Positions 50,495-59,036 of a DNA stretch of 64,000 bases are shown here, piece by piece (position 1 is the first letter of the stretch; each line of letters opens with the position of its first letter). The stretch is from NCBI GenBank assembly GCA_963746185.1, contig CAVVAE010000004.1:1116001-1180000 (forward strand), written 5' to 3'. The notes below the pieces were generated by a model. It made no database searches. It saw only the letters and a program-made list of their open reading frames with translations, and had not been told where the DNA came from. The stretch is from CAVVAE01 sp963746185. GTDB taxonomy: Bacteria; Actinomycetota; Actinomycetes; Propionibacteriales; Nocardioidaceae. The position numbers and the translations under genes were made by a program.

Positions 50495-51736
50495 ATGGCC
50501 AGGCGAGTCTTTGTGCACGTCGGCACCCCCAAGACCGGGACGACCTACCTGCAGAGCGTCATGTGGGCCAACAAGGATGCGCTGACCCAGCAGGGACTGC
50601 TGCTTCCCCTCGACGCTGTGCGCGGGCACTATTACGTCGCCGCAGTCGTCCGGAACGCCGCAGCCGCCCTGAAAACGATGCCGCCGGCCGCACCCAAAGC
50701 CTGGGACCGAATGCTCCAGCAGATCGCGGAGTGGAAGGGCGACGCGGTCATCAGCCATGAGCTGCTCGCCGCCACCTCGCGCAGTCGGGCTGAGTGGGCG
50801 GTCGAGCAGCTGCGGCAAGACAGTGCCGAGGTCCACATCATCGTGACCGCCCGCGACCTGGCCAGGCAGATCCCCGCGGAGTGGCAACAGACGGTCAAGC
50901 ACGGCCGTGCCCACACCCTCAAGGCCTTCTACGCAACCCTCCAGGACGAAGATCCGTCGACACACCCAGGCGTCAAGGCCAGCGTGCTGTTCTGGCGGGT
51001 CCAGGACCTCCCGACCGTGTTGGCGAACTGGGGGGCCGGCCTGCCGCCCGAGCACGTCCACGTGGTGACGGTTCCGCCGAGTGGCGCAGCACGCGGCCTG
51101 CTCTGGCAGCGGTTCGCTACCCTGCTGGGCATCGATCCTGACTCCGTCGACACCTCCGTCACGATGCCCAACGAGTCGCTCGGCGTCGTCGAGATCGAGA
51201 CGCTACGGCGCGTGAACGAGCTCATTCCGGCCGATGTCCCCCGACCCCAGCTCCAGACGATGGTGAAGCAGGTGTTCGCCGAAGGCGTGCTCGCTGCCCG
51301 CCACGACATGCAGAAGTTCGCACCTCCGCCCGACGTCCACCCGTGGGTGGTCGAACGCGGCACCGTGATGGTCGAGCAGCTCCGCACGAGTGGGTACGAC
51401 GTGGTGGGTGATCTCGACGAGTTGCTCCCTCCGGCCGAACCCCTGGCCGGGCCCGACCCCGACGACGTCGGAGCTGACGCGATCTCGGGCGTCGCCGTGC
51501 AAGCCATCACGTCCCTGCTGTTCTCGCGCGACGAGCTCGCCACCCGCAAGCTGATGGCTGACCTCAAGGAGCAACGGGCGGCGCTCGACCGTCGTACGGC
51601 CCGAGTCGAGGAGCTCCAGGGTCAGCTCGCTGCGGCAAACACCGAGCTCGACCGACGAGGGCGTCCCCTGCGGGTGCGGGTCCGGCGGTTGCTCGGTCGA
51701 GTCAAGCGACGGCTGCTCGGTCACCGCACTCCCTGA
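50495..51736 (+). CDS. Sulfotransferase-family protein with C-terminal coiled coil
   Basis: 413 aa. The 5'-PSB loop VGTPKTGTTYLQ (Lys13, Gly15) binds the PAPS phosphosulfate group; VTARDLARQIPAEWQQ resembles the 3'-phosphate-binding strand. Residues about 365-395 (LKEQRAALDRRTARVEELQGQLAAANTEL) form a coiled coil before a basic tail. The acceptor is unknown, possibly a cell-surface glycan or lipid. A second, related gene follows in the same direction 74 nt later. Confidence 0.75.
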   Translation: MARRVFVHVGTPKTGTTYLQSVMWANKDALTQQGLLLPLDAVRGHYYVAAVVRNAAAALKTMPPAAPKAWDRMLQQIAEWKGDAVISHELLAATSRSRAEWAVEQLRQDSAEVHIIVTARDLARQIPAEWQQTVKHGRAHTLKAFYATLQDEDPSTHPGVKASVLFWRVQDLPTVLANWGAGLPPEHVHVVTVPPSGAARGLLWQRFATLLGIDPDSVDTSVTMPNESLGVVEIETLRRVNELIPADVPRPQLQTMVKQVFAEGVLAARHDMQKFAPPPDVHPWVVERGTVMVEQLRTSGYDVVGDLDELLPPAEPLAGPDPDDVGADAISGVAVQAITSLLFSRDELATRKLMADLKEQRAALDRRTARVEELQGQLAAANTELDRRGRPLRVRVRRLLGRVKRRLLGHRTP

Positions 51737-51810
51737 CGCCGAGGTCCTCGGGTTCGGACGTTAAAATCTGGGCTCGGGACGGGTCGAGGCATGGGAGCTA
51801 GTCGAGACTG

Positions 51811-53025
51811 ATGGCAGAGCGGATCTACCTGCATGTCGGGACACCCCAGTCCGAGACGGCGTTCCTGCATACCGTGTTGTGGAAGAACGCCGACCGTCTG
51901 CGTGAACGCAACGTCTTGGTCCCTGGACGGATGAGCCAGCACTTCGCGGCCGCAAAGTCGATCACCGCCCGACGCACGCTGGCCCGGCCGACCGGGTCCG
52001 GTGACATCCATGCCGCCTGGCCGAGACTGGCCAGGCAGATCGAGAGCTGGCCCGGTACCGCGGTGATCAGCCACGAACTGCTCGCCCCGGCCACCCGTGA
52101 CCAGGCCGCACGTGCGCTGGCTCTGTTGAGTGGCAAGGTCCACGTGGTCATCACGGCGCGAGCACTGCACCTCCAGCCGGCGGCGGCCTGGCGCGATCAG
52201 GTCAAAGGCGGGCTTCGGACGCCGTTCCACGTGTTCCTCGACCGCATCCGCGAGAGCAAGGCAAAGGGCCGACGCTTCTGGAGGGTGCAAGATCACGTGA
52301 CGATCGCCGACAACTGGCGCGGCCCGCTCGCCCCTGAACGCGTCCAGGTCGTCACGGTGCCACCCACCGGCTCACCGCCAGGCTTGCTGTGGCGCCGGTT
52401 CGCGACAGCCCTTGGGCTCGACCCCGACGAACTAGATACGTCCGGTGGCGCTGGTGAATCCAACGCAATGCGCCATCACCACAGCTCGTCTCCCGGGCTG
52501 GTGGAGACGGAGTTGCTGCGACGCATCCACGCCCGCCGTGATGAGCGATTCACCGACCCGGGCCGTCACCTGTGGACCCGCCAGCTGTTGGCCAATGACA
52601 TCCTCGGCCGCCGTACGGGGACTCCGATTCGGCTGCCCGACCATGTCCAGCCGTGGCTCGCCGCGCGCTCCGGCGAGATGCTCACGCGTGTGCGTGGTGC
52701 CGGCTATGCCGTGGTCGGCGACCTCGACGACCTGCGCTGGCGACCGCCGCCCCTTCAGGCGCGACTGGTCGACACCGTCACCGACCGCGAGATCGAGGAC
52801 GCCACTGCCTGGACCATCTTGCGTCTGCAGGAAGCACTCATCTTCCGCCAGCCGACCAACGCCCTCCCCACAGTGGGTCCAGGCGATGGGATTGACGGCG
52901 TGCTCGAGCTGCTCGAGCACATCCGAGCGGCTGACACCGCAACGACCCCACGCCCCGCCAGCGAGACCCTCGTCTCAAATATCGAACGACTTCGCCGGGC
53001 TCTTCCCACGCTGCACGGCCGCTGA
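51811..53025 (+). CDS. Sulfotransferase paralogue with degenerate PAPS loop
   Basis: 404 aa, clearly homologous to the preceding gene: HVGTP, TAVISHELLAPATRDQA, VHVVITARAL, FWRVQDHVTIADNW, VVTVPPTGSPPGLLWRRFATALGLDPDELDTS and VVGDLDDL align throughout. The nucleotide loop reads VGTPQSETAFLH, so Lys13 is Gln and Gly15 is Glu, and the ITARAL region lacks the following Asp. Catalysis is doubtful; a regulatory or structural partner of its neighbour is possible. The coiled-coil tail of the neighbour is absent. Confidence 0.7.
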   Translation: MAERIYLHVGTPQSETAFLHTVLWKNADRLRERNVLVPGRMSQHFAAAKSITARRTLARPTGSGDIHAAWPRLARQIESWPGTAVISHELLAPATRDQAARALALLSGKVHVVITARALHLQPAAAWRDQVKGGLRTPFHVFLDRIRESKAKGRRFWRVQDHVTIADNWRGPLAPERVQVVTVPPTGSPPGLLWRRFATALGLDPDELDTSGGAGESNAMRHHHSSSPGLVETELLRRIHARRDERFTDPGRHLWTRQLLANDILGRRTGTPIRLPDHVQPWLAARSGEMLTRVRGAGYAVVGDLDDLRWRPPPLQARLVDTVTDREIEDATAWTILRLQEALIFRQPTNALPTVGPGDGIDGVLELLEHIRAADTATTPRPASETLVSNIERLRRALPTLHGR

Positions 53026-53127
53026 ACCTCAAACAAACTCTTGTGCAGCAGCGGTTAGTCATGGTTGAGTTTCTCGCAAGTGGTTGAGACAACTGCCACG
53101 AAGGGCCCAGCTGAAAGGCCAAGCCTG

Positions 53128-54015
53128 ATGTCTCCCATCTTTACGCACTCCGACCTGTCCAAACATCTTCACCGTGCGGGTTCGCATGACCTTGCGGAGG
53201 AACCCGACCCAGATGCCGAAAGTCGTGCGGAGCGCACTCACGAACTCTTGCTCCAAGCGATGAACGTTGACGAGCAGCAGCGTGAGGCCATCCACGAGGA
53301 GATCATTCTTCTCAACGTCGAGATCGCCGAGTCGATCGTGATGCGCTACCGCAACCGCGGTGTGGCCGTCGAAGACCTCGTACAAGTCGCCTGCCTCGGC
53401 CTTGTGAAGGCCGCTCGGGGATTTGACCCCACCAAGAGCGACAACTTCCTGGGGTACGCCGTTCCGACCATCCTCGGAGAGGTGAAACGGTTCTTCCGTG
53501 ACAACGCCTGGGTGGTTCGCCCGCCGCGTCGTATCCAGGAACTCCAGGCCCAGATCTCGGCGGCATCCTCCGACATCATGCAGTCGTCCGGTCAGGTGCC
53601 GACGACTCAGGAGATCGCCGACGCACTCGGCGTCGATGAGAAGGAAGTCAGCGAAGCGCTGTCGGCCGATGGATGCTTTTCGCCCAGCTCTCTTGATCGA
53701 CCGCACGGCGACGGGGAGGTCAGCCCGATGGCCGATGTCATCGGCGACGTCGACCCTGGCTTCGACCACGCAGAAGCGGTTGTCGCGCTAGGTCCGTTGT
53801 GCCGCAACCTCTCCGAGAGGGACCGGCGCATCGTCTATCTCCGCTTCTTCCACGAGTGGACGCAAGCCCGAATCGCTGAAGAGTTTGGCGTGACACAGAT
53901 GCAGGTTTCGCGCCTGCTCAGCCGGATCCTGCGCCAGCTTCGGGAGCAGATGGGTCAGCTCGAACCGACTCCTGACGACGGGACGCCACGAGAGCCAGCC
54001 ACCGTTCCCGCCTAG
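53128..54015 (+). CDS. SigB/SigF/SigG-type stress sigma factor
   Basis: 295 aa sigma-70 with regions 2, 3 and 4 and no region 1.1. Region 2: AESIVMRYRNRGVAVEDLVQVACLGLVKAARGFDPTKSDNFLGYAVPTILGEVKRFFRDNAWVVRPPRR. Region 4: LSERDRRIVYLRFFHEWTQARIAEEFGVTQMQVSRLLSRILRQLR. The tail is acidic. It belongs to the alternative stress sigma factors. ATG 53128 is taken; an in-frame TTG at 53065 is possible. The neighbours include an RsbA-like anti-sigma regulator. Confidence 0.85.
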   Translation: MSPIFTHSDLSKHLHRAGSHDLAEEPDPDAESRAERTHELLLQAMNVDEQQREAIHEEIILLNVEIAESIVMRYRNRGVAVEDLVQVACLGLVKAARGFDPTKSDNFLGYAVPTILGEVKRFFRDNAWVVRPPRRIQELQAQISAASSDIMQSSGQVPTTQEIADALGVDEKEVSEALSADGCFSPSSLDRPHGDGEVSPMADVIGDVDPGFDHAEAVVALGPLCRNLSERDRRIVYLRFFHEWTQARIAEEFGVTQMQVSRLLSRILRQLREQMGQLEPTPDDGTPREPATVPA

Positions 54016-54026
54016 CAAGACCAGAC

Positions 54027-54051
54027 GTTTGGTCCACCCTGTCGTGGGCAC
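54027..54051 (+). promoter_or_regulatory. Possible SigB-type promoter GTTT-N15-GGGCAC
   Basis: GTTT, 15 bases, GGGCAC. The -35 fits the SigB/F consensus and the -10 fits at four of six positions of GGGTAT. It stands 34 nt before the CBS gene start. Weaker than the site at 56340. Confidence 0.35.
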
Positions 54052-54085
54052 AGTCACCATGACGCCAACCGAAAGGGGCCGCATC

Positions 54086-54472
54086 ATGGTGACTGCCCGC
54101 GAGATCATGAACGTTGCAGGCGAGTTTGTCTCCGCCGATGACACCTTGGCCGACGCAGCCCGCAAGATGCGCGACCTCGACACCGCCTCACTGCCGATCT
54201 GTCACGACGGAAAGTTTCTGGCCGGCGTGATGACCGACCGCGACATCGTCGTACGCTGCATCGCGAACGGTGGTGACCCGCACACCACACACGCGGGCGA
54301 CCTCATTGCTGACGACAAGATGACCACGGTGACCATCGATGCCAACGCCTCGATCGAGCAAGCCCTGATCACGATGGCCGCTCACCGGATTCGCCGACTC
54401 CCGGTCGTCGAGGGCGACAACCTCGTGGGGGTCTTGCGCCAGTCCGACGTCACGCAATCGCTGGTTGGCTAG
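54086..54472 (+). CDS. CBS-domain pair protein
   Basis: 128 aa made of two CBS motifs: TAREIMNVAGEFVSADDTLADAARKMRDLDTASLPICHDGKFLAGVMTDRDIVVR, then KMTTVTIDANASIEQALITMAAHRIRRLPVVEGDNLVGVLRQSDV. Such proteins bind adenine nucleotides and are frequent in SigB-type and dormancy-type stress regulons. ATG 54086 follows GAAAGGGGC. It converges with the GAF-ANTAR gene, only 4 nt apart. Confidence 0.85.
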   Translation: MVTAREIMNVAGEFVSADDTLADAARKMRDLDTASLPICHDGKFLAGVMTDRDIVVRCIANGGDPHTTHAGDLIADDKMTTVTIDANASIEQALITMAAHRIRRLPVVEGDNLVGVLRQSDVTQSLVG

Positions 54473-54476
54473 CGCC

Positions 54477-55151
54477 TTAGAGCTTGGGCAGCTGCCGAGT
54501 TTGGATGATGTGCTGGGCGACCGTGCGTAGCTTGACGTTGTTGTCCTGGGAGTAGCGCCGTAACACAGCAAACGACTGATCGGCGGAGAGCCCGAACCGC
54601 TCCATCAAGATGCCCTGCGCCTGGCCGATCAGATGCCGCGCATCGATTGCCTGCAACAACCCGTGCTCACGTTTCGCAGTCGCGAGGGCGACCGAAGCGT
54701 GTTGCCCGAAGACGTGCGCCAGCGCGACGTCATCGTCGCTGAAGTCCCGCACCGAGGTGGAGTACAGGTTCAGCGCCCCGTGGGTCTCCTCCGCCGTATA
54801 GAGCCGGACACTGAGCATGCTGTGGAGACCGAGTTCGGCGGCCATCGGACCAAAGATCGGCCAGCGCTCGTCGGTGGCGGTGTCGTGGACGACGAAGGTG
54901 TCATGCGACCACACGGCCTGCAGACAGGGGCCCTCGCCGAACTTGGTCTGCAGTTTGTCTGCATGCTCGATCACGGGGTCGGTTGCGGCGGCCGTCTCGA
55001 TGGCCTTTCCGCGGATGACGTGGATACCGACATGGTCGCAGTCCATCGTCTGTTGGGCGTACTCGGCGATGCTGTTCAACGTCTCCTCAATGTCGGGCTG
55101 CTCCAGCAGGTCCATCGCCATCTCGGCGAAGCCCATTGCACTGTCGTCCAT
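54477..55151 (-). CDS. GAF and ANTAR domain antitermination regulator
   Basis: 224 aa. GAF sensor, residues about 20-150 (AEYAQQTMDCDHVGIHVIRG ... LHSMLSVRLYTAEETHGALNLYS). ANTAR RNA-binding domain, about 160-218 (ARHLIGQAQGILMERFGLSADQSFAVLRRYSQDNNVKLRTVAQHII). It should bind paired hexaloop hairpins in target leaders to prevent termination; no such target was identified here. Confidence 0.87.
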   Translation of the reverse strand: MDDSAMGFAEMAMDLLEQPDIEETLNSIAEYAQQTMDCDHVGIHVIRGKAIETAAATDPVIEHADKLQTKFGEGPCLQAVWSHDTFVVHDTATDERWPIFGPMAAELGLHSMLSVRLYTAEETHGALNLYSTSVRDFSDDDVALAHVFGQHASVALATAKREHGLLQAIDARHLIGQAQGILMERFGLSADQSFAVLRRYSQDNNVKLRTVAQHIIQTRQLPKL

Positions 55152-55284
55152 GCTCGCCCCTCAACGGTTTTCCCTCAACGCTCCGGACAGGGCTGTGGTC
55201 TCAACCGCCGTTCATGCCAGGCCTATTGTCCACACCGAGTGATGATCCGTCTACTTGCTCCGCAATCCCGCCCCACGAGCGAGT

Positions 55285-56238
55285 TCAGACCCCGATGCTG
55301 AGCCTGACGGTGAAGCCCTCAGGCTCCATGGTGGCGGTGGCCACGTCACAGAGTTGTCGGGCGAGCCAGAGGCCGTGCACACCCTGCATCGGGTCCGGGC
55401 CGGGGGGCTCATAACCGACGAGCGGATCCTGGAGACCCGCGCCGTCGTCACGGACCCGACACAGAATTCGCCCCGCCGTCGCCCAAAGCCGGACCGACGC
55501 GGTGGGTCCGCCGTGCAGCAAGGCATTGACCCCGACCTCGAACACCGCCGTCCTGAAGTTCGCCTTCCGTTCCTCACTGAGCATGGTGTGGTCGAGGGCG
55601 TCGTCGAGCTGCGCCCGCACTTTGGTGAGGTCCTGCATGGTGAGGAGGGGCTGGGTGGCGAAGGGCGGCCGCGCCTCTCGCGGATCCTGCGCACGCTCGG
55701 AGTCGACACTGCGCAGGAACGCCCGCGGTGGCTGGTAGTGCGGATTCTCCGACCGCCGGCCAGGCTCGACGACCGCTGGATGCGTGCGCAAGGCGTTGTC
55801 GATCACCTCCGGAGGCAAGGTTTCGCGGCTGTAGGGACACAACTCCCACATGCCCAGGTCACGGAACACGTGGTTGACGATGGCCTCGGCGCGGGCCCAC
55901 TCCGTGGGGTCCCTGGTCATTGCCTCGCTCGGTATCTCCCCGACGGCGCGCACGGCGGTTGCGCCTTTATCGAGCTCCTCGCGGACATACTGCGCCAGCT
56001 CCCAGATGGTCTGATGCGGGTGGTCGATGGAGTCCTTGAGCGGGTCGCGGACGATGCCGGCCGTCGACGAGAGCCGGGGAGCCAGGAGTTGCCAGGTGCG
56101 TTCTGGTGCCTGCACGATGACGACCTCGTTCATCCGCAGCCCGTCCTCGACGAACGGCACGACGGTGCGCACCAGCATGTCGTCGTCGTCGTACACCACG
56201 AGGTCGTGGCGTAGGGCTTGAGCAGAGACCTCGGTCAT
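55285..56238 (-). CDS. RsbA-like anti-sigma regulator (MEDS plus HATPase)
   Basis: 317 aa. An N-terminal MEDS domain (residues about 8-160: HDLVVYDDDDMLVRTVVPFVEDGLRMNEVVIVQAPERTW) senses signals. A GHKL ATPase at 205-315 has the N box FEVGVNALLHGG and G1 RDDGAGLQDPL. The family acts as an anti-sigma kinase or phosphotransfer switch. A near-perfect SigB-type promoter lies 102 nt upstream, consistent with the nearby sigma factor controlling its own regulator. Confidence 0.82.
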   Translation of the reverse strand: MTEVSAQALRHDLVVYDDDDMLVRTVVPFVEDGLRMNEVVIVQAPERTWQLLAPRLSSTAGIVRDPLKDSIDHPHQTIWELAQYVREELDKGATAVRAVGEIPSEAMTRDPTEWARAEAIVNHVFRDLGMWELCPYSRETLPPEVIDNALRTHPAVVEPGRRSENPHYQPPRAFLRSVDSERAQDPREARPPFATQPLLTMQDLTKVRAQLDDALDHTMLSEERKANFRTAVFEVGVNALLHGGPTASVRLWATAGRILCRVRDDGAGLQDPLVGYEPPGPDPMQGVHGLWLARQLCDVATATMEPEGFTVRLSIGV

Positions 56239-56339
56239 GGCACCCCCTGCGAAGGCGGGGTCTAGCTGTTAGGCATCCAACCTCATGTTGACACGGACCC
56301 GGCATCCAGACTGTCAGCAGAGCGGTTGCACTCAGCGTT

Positions 56340-56364
56340 ATACCCGGGTGGGCGGCGCTCAAAC
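56340..56364 (-). promoter_or_regulatory. SigB/SigF-type promoter GTTT-N15-GGGTAT
   Basis: On the minus strand GTTT (56364-56361), a 15-base spacer and GGGTAT (56345-56340) match the actinobacterial SigB/SigF consensus exactly. It points at the RsbA-like gene starting at 56238, leaving a leader of about 95 nt. Confidence 0.65.
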
Positions 56365-56432
56365 AGGGGATAGGACCATCCTGCTCCGATACATTCTGGA
56401 TCAGCCAGGTTCTGGAGGCGAGGAGGTCAGAA

Positions 56433-56909
56433 ATGACGAACGCTGAGCCGATCAACCGCACGAGCGACAACGAAGGCGGCCACGAGGACTGCTGGTTCTG
56501 CAACGATGCGCTGCGCCTCGACAAACCACCCGGGGGCTGGTTGTACGACGATGGGATCTGGCGAGCAGGCCACGTTCCGCCAAGCTACGCGATCGCCGGC
56601 ACCGTCATCATCGAGTCGCATCGGCACTTCCTCGACCAAGCCGAGATGGACGACACGGAGGCTGCGACGCTGAACCATGTGGTGGGCACCGTCATTCGCG
56701 CCATCAAGCAAGCCACCGGCTGCGACCGCGTCTACCAGTGGGCCACGATGGACGGCTATCCGCACTACCACCTATGGCTGATCCCGTGGTGGGAGAGCAG
56801 CCAGAACCGCGGCCCTCGTTACCTCGTATCCTCCGTCGTAGAGACGGACGGTTGCACACCGGAGGCTGCGCAGGAGACGGTCTCGAAGTTGCGAGCAGCT
56901 CTGGCGTGA
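56433..56909 (+). CDS. HIT-superfamily-like protein
   Basis: 158 aa. N-terminal CWFC near residues 20-23, central GTVIIESHRHFLDQAEMDD, and YPHYHLWLIPWW where a HIT enzyme has H-x-H-x-H. Only two of the His are present (HYH), as in GalT-like relatives, so nucleotide hydrolysis or transfer is possible but uncertain. ATG 56433 follows GGAGGCGAGGAGG. It diverges from the RsbA-like gene. Confidence 0.7.
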   Translation: MTNAEPINRTSDNEGGHEDCWFCNDALRLDKPPGGWLYDDGIWRAGHVPPSYAIAGTVIIESHRHFLDQAEMDDTEAATLNHVVGTVIRAIKQATGCDRVYQWATMDGYPHYHLWLIPWWESSQNRGPRYLVSSVVETDGCTPEAAQETVSKLRAALA

Positions 56910-56998
56910 CGTGCCCCCGCGCACGTGCGGGCGCGACTTGCGCGGCTATCGGCGCTGCGGTCCCGGAAAATCGGCACACCGGGATTAGTGTCCGAGCC

Positions 56999-57511
56999 AT
57001 GCAGGACAGCACGATCGAAGGCCTCGATCCTCGGCCAGCGGACCGGCTGCGGACCTGGGGCAGCCGTGCTGCATTGTTGCTGCTCTTCCTGGTGGTGATG
57101 GCCGGATCAACCAGCCAGCTCGGAGTGCGAACGGCGACTGCCACGGCCACGGGTGGCGGCTACACGCTGACGTTCGAGTATCCACGAGTTGCCAGGGCCG
57201 GGCTCGACGTCACCTGGCGCGTGACTGTGCATCACGAGGGCGGCTTCGGAAAGACCCTCACGCTAGCCATTACCGGTGACCAGTTCGACATCTACGAGAC
57301 GCAGGGGTTCTTCCCGTCACCGGACAGCGAAACTCGCGACGACGACCACGTCCTCCTCACCTTCGTTGCACCTCCCAGTGAGACGTTCGTGCTGAGCTAT
57401 GACGCCTACATCCAGCCGTCCAGCCAGACAGGCAAGTCATCCACGTTGGCGGTGCTCGACGACGGCAAGCCGGCGGTCACGGTGCCCTTCTCGACGTGGC
57501 TGGCCCCCTAG
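56999..57511 (+). CDS. Hypothetical exported/membrane-anchored beta-rich protein
   Basis: 170 aa. A basic N-terminus and one hydrophobic helix (RAALLLLFLVVMAGSTSQLG, about residues 24-43) precede a beta-sandwich-like domain (GGYTLTFEYPRVARAGLDVTWRVTVHHEGGF). No enzymatic motif. It ends 12 nt before the DUF421 gene and is probably cotranscribed; the pair may act at the envelope. Confidence 0.6.
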   Translation: MQDSTIEGLDPRPADRLRTWGSRAALLLLFLVVMAGSTSQLGVRTATATATGGGYTLTFEYPRVARAGLDVTWRVTVHHEGGFGKTLTLAITGDQFDIYETQGFFPSPDSETRDDDHVLLTFVAPPSETFVLSYDAYIQPSSQTGKSSTLAVLDDGKPAVTVPFSTWLAP

Positions 57512-57523
57512 AAGGGATGGACC

Positions 57524-58003
57524 GTGGAAATCGTTGTGCGAGCGCTGGTGGTGTTCTTCTTCCTGTGGTTGGTGACCCGAGTCGCTGGCCGGACAACGCT
57601 TGGAGAGCTCAGCACGTTCGAGCTGCTGTTGTACGTCACCATGGGCGACCTGGTCCAGCAAGCGGTGACCCAGCAGGACTACTCCGTCACCTCGGCGTTC
57701 CTGGCCGTCGGCGTCTTTACGTTGCTCACTGTGGCGCTGTCGTACCTGGCATGGAGGTGGCCGAAGTTGAGTCCGTTCGTCAATGGCTCGCCCGTGCCCG
57801 TCATCGAAGGCGGGAGGATGCTTCCCGATGCGATGAAGGGGCAGCGGCTCAGCTTCAGCGATCTCGCCACCGCTGCTCGACAGCAGGGCATCCGCCGGAT
57901 CTCCGACATCGAAGTCGCGGTGCTCGAAGCTGACGGCCGGATGTCGTTCTTTACCTACGAAGACGAGAAGTCCGGGTCCGCCGAAGGTGCCCCCGTCGGA
58001 TAG
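57524..58003 (+). CDS. DUF421 (YetF-like) membrane protein
   Basis: 159 aa. Two or three membrane helices (IVVRALVVFFFLWLVTRVAGRTTLGELSTFELLLYVTMGDLVQQAV) followed by the cytoplasmic domain FVNGSPVPVIEGGRML and LATAARQQGIRRISDIEVAVLEADGRMSFF. In sporeformers YetF-like proteins couple to germinant signalling; here the role is unknown. GTG 57524 follows AAGGGATGG. Confidence 0.83.
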   Translation: MEIVVRALVVFFFLWLVTRVAGRTTLGELSTFELLLYVTMGDLVQQAVTQQDYSVTSAFLAVGVFTLLTVALSYLAWRWPKLSPFVNGSPVPVIEGGRMLPDAMKGQRLSFSDLATAARQQGIRRISDIEVAVLEADGRMSFFTYEDEKSGSAEGAPVG

Positions 58004-58061
58004 GCCTTCGCCGTACCCGGCTGGACTCAAGCCTCCTGACCGGCACCGGCAAGCGTGACGT

Positions 58062-58079
58062 CTACGTCTCTTGACGTAG
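58062..58079. promoter_or_regulatory. Palindrome CTACGTC-TCTT-GACGTAG, candidate response-regulator site
   Basis: An 18-bp inverted repeat with perfect 7-bp arms, 57 nt upstream of the ABC/two-component operon. The core CGTC-NCTT-GACG recurs at 62015 beyond the operon, suggesting a site for the LuxR-type regulator encoded between them. Confidence 0.5.
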
Positions 58080-58136
58080 TGGCAAAGCCGCTTGCCAGCG
58101 GACGTGTCCCATGGCGACTTCGCCGAGTCTGTGGGT

Positions 58137-59036
58137 ATGACGAATCCTGTCGAAACCACCGCGCTGTCCAAGCGCTACGGAAATGCCCTCGCGGTGAACG
58201 ACCTGAGCCTCACCGTCTTCCCCGGCGAGGTGTACGGCTTCCTCGGACCGAACGGTGCGGGCAAGACCACGACCCTGCGCATGCTTCTCGGGCTGGTTCG
58301 GCCGACTTCCGGCAGCCTTCGCTTGCTGGGTGAACCGCCCGGACGCGGCTACCTCGGCCGGGTCGGCGCGCTGATCGAAGGCCCGACGTTCTACCCCTAC
58401 CTGTCCGGACGCGACAACCTCCGGGTTCTCGCGCGGCACGCGGGCGTAGCCCGGTCTCGGGTCGAGGCGGTGCTCGAAACGGTCGACCTGACCGACCGCG
58501 CGAAGGACCGCTACTCGACGTACTCGCTCGGTATGAAGCAGCGACTCGGGCTCGCCGGTGCACTGCTGAAAGACCCTGATCTGTTGATCCTCGACGAGCC
58601 GACGAACGGCCTCGACCCCGCCGGGATGGCGGACATGCGTGTCACGATCCGCAAGCTGGCTGCCGACGGCTGCACGGTGCTGCTCTCCAGCCACCTGCTC
58701 GGTGAGGTCGAGCAGATCTGTGACCGCGTTGGCGTGATCTCACGAGGACGGCTGGTGACCGAGTCGACCGTCGCCGAGCTGGGCTCGGGCGGCAGGCTCC
58801 GGATCGTCGCGGATCCGCTCGACCAGGCCACGCGCCTCGTCTCGTCGCTCTTCGGCGCAGACCTCGTACAGACCGACTCTCGCGGGCTCGACCTCGATGT
58901 TGAAGCCGACGAAGCCGCCCGGGTCAATGGCGAACTGGTGCGCGCAGGCATCGCCGTGAGCGAGCTCCACTGGCGCAAGCCCGACCTCGAACAGACCTTC
59001 CTCAAGCTGACAGGAGGCATCTCCCATGACGGATAG
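58137..59036 (+). CDS. ABC exporter, ATP-binding protein (DrrA/BcrA type)
   Basis: 299 aa. Walker A GPNGAGKTTT, signature YSLGMKQRLGLA, Walker B LLILDEPTNGLDP, H-loop SSHLLGEVEQI. The C-terminal 80 residues are the extension of BcrA-like ATPases. ATG 58137 begins the domain and is preceded by GTGGGT. First gene of an operon with permease, histidine kinase and response regulator. Confidence 0.9.
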   Translation: MTNPVETTALSKRYGNALAVNDLSLTVFPGEVYGFLGPNGAGKTTTLRMLLGLVRPTSGSLRLLGEPPGRGYLGRVGALIEGPTFYPYLSGRDNLRVLARHAGVARSRVEAVLETVDLTDRAKDRYSTYSLGMKQRLGLAGALLKDPDLLILDEPTNGLDPAGMADMRVTIRKLAADGCTVLLSSHLLGEVEQICDRVGVISRGRLVTESTVAELGSGGRLRIVADPLDQATRLVSSLFGADLVQTDSRGLDLDVEADEAARVNGELVRAGIAVSELHWRKPDLEQTFLKLTGGISHDG

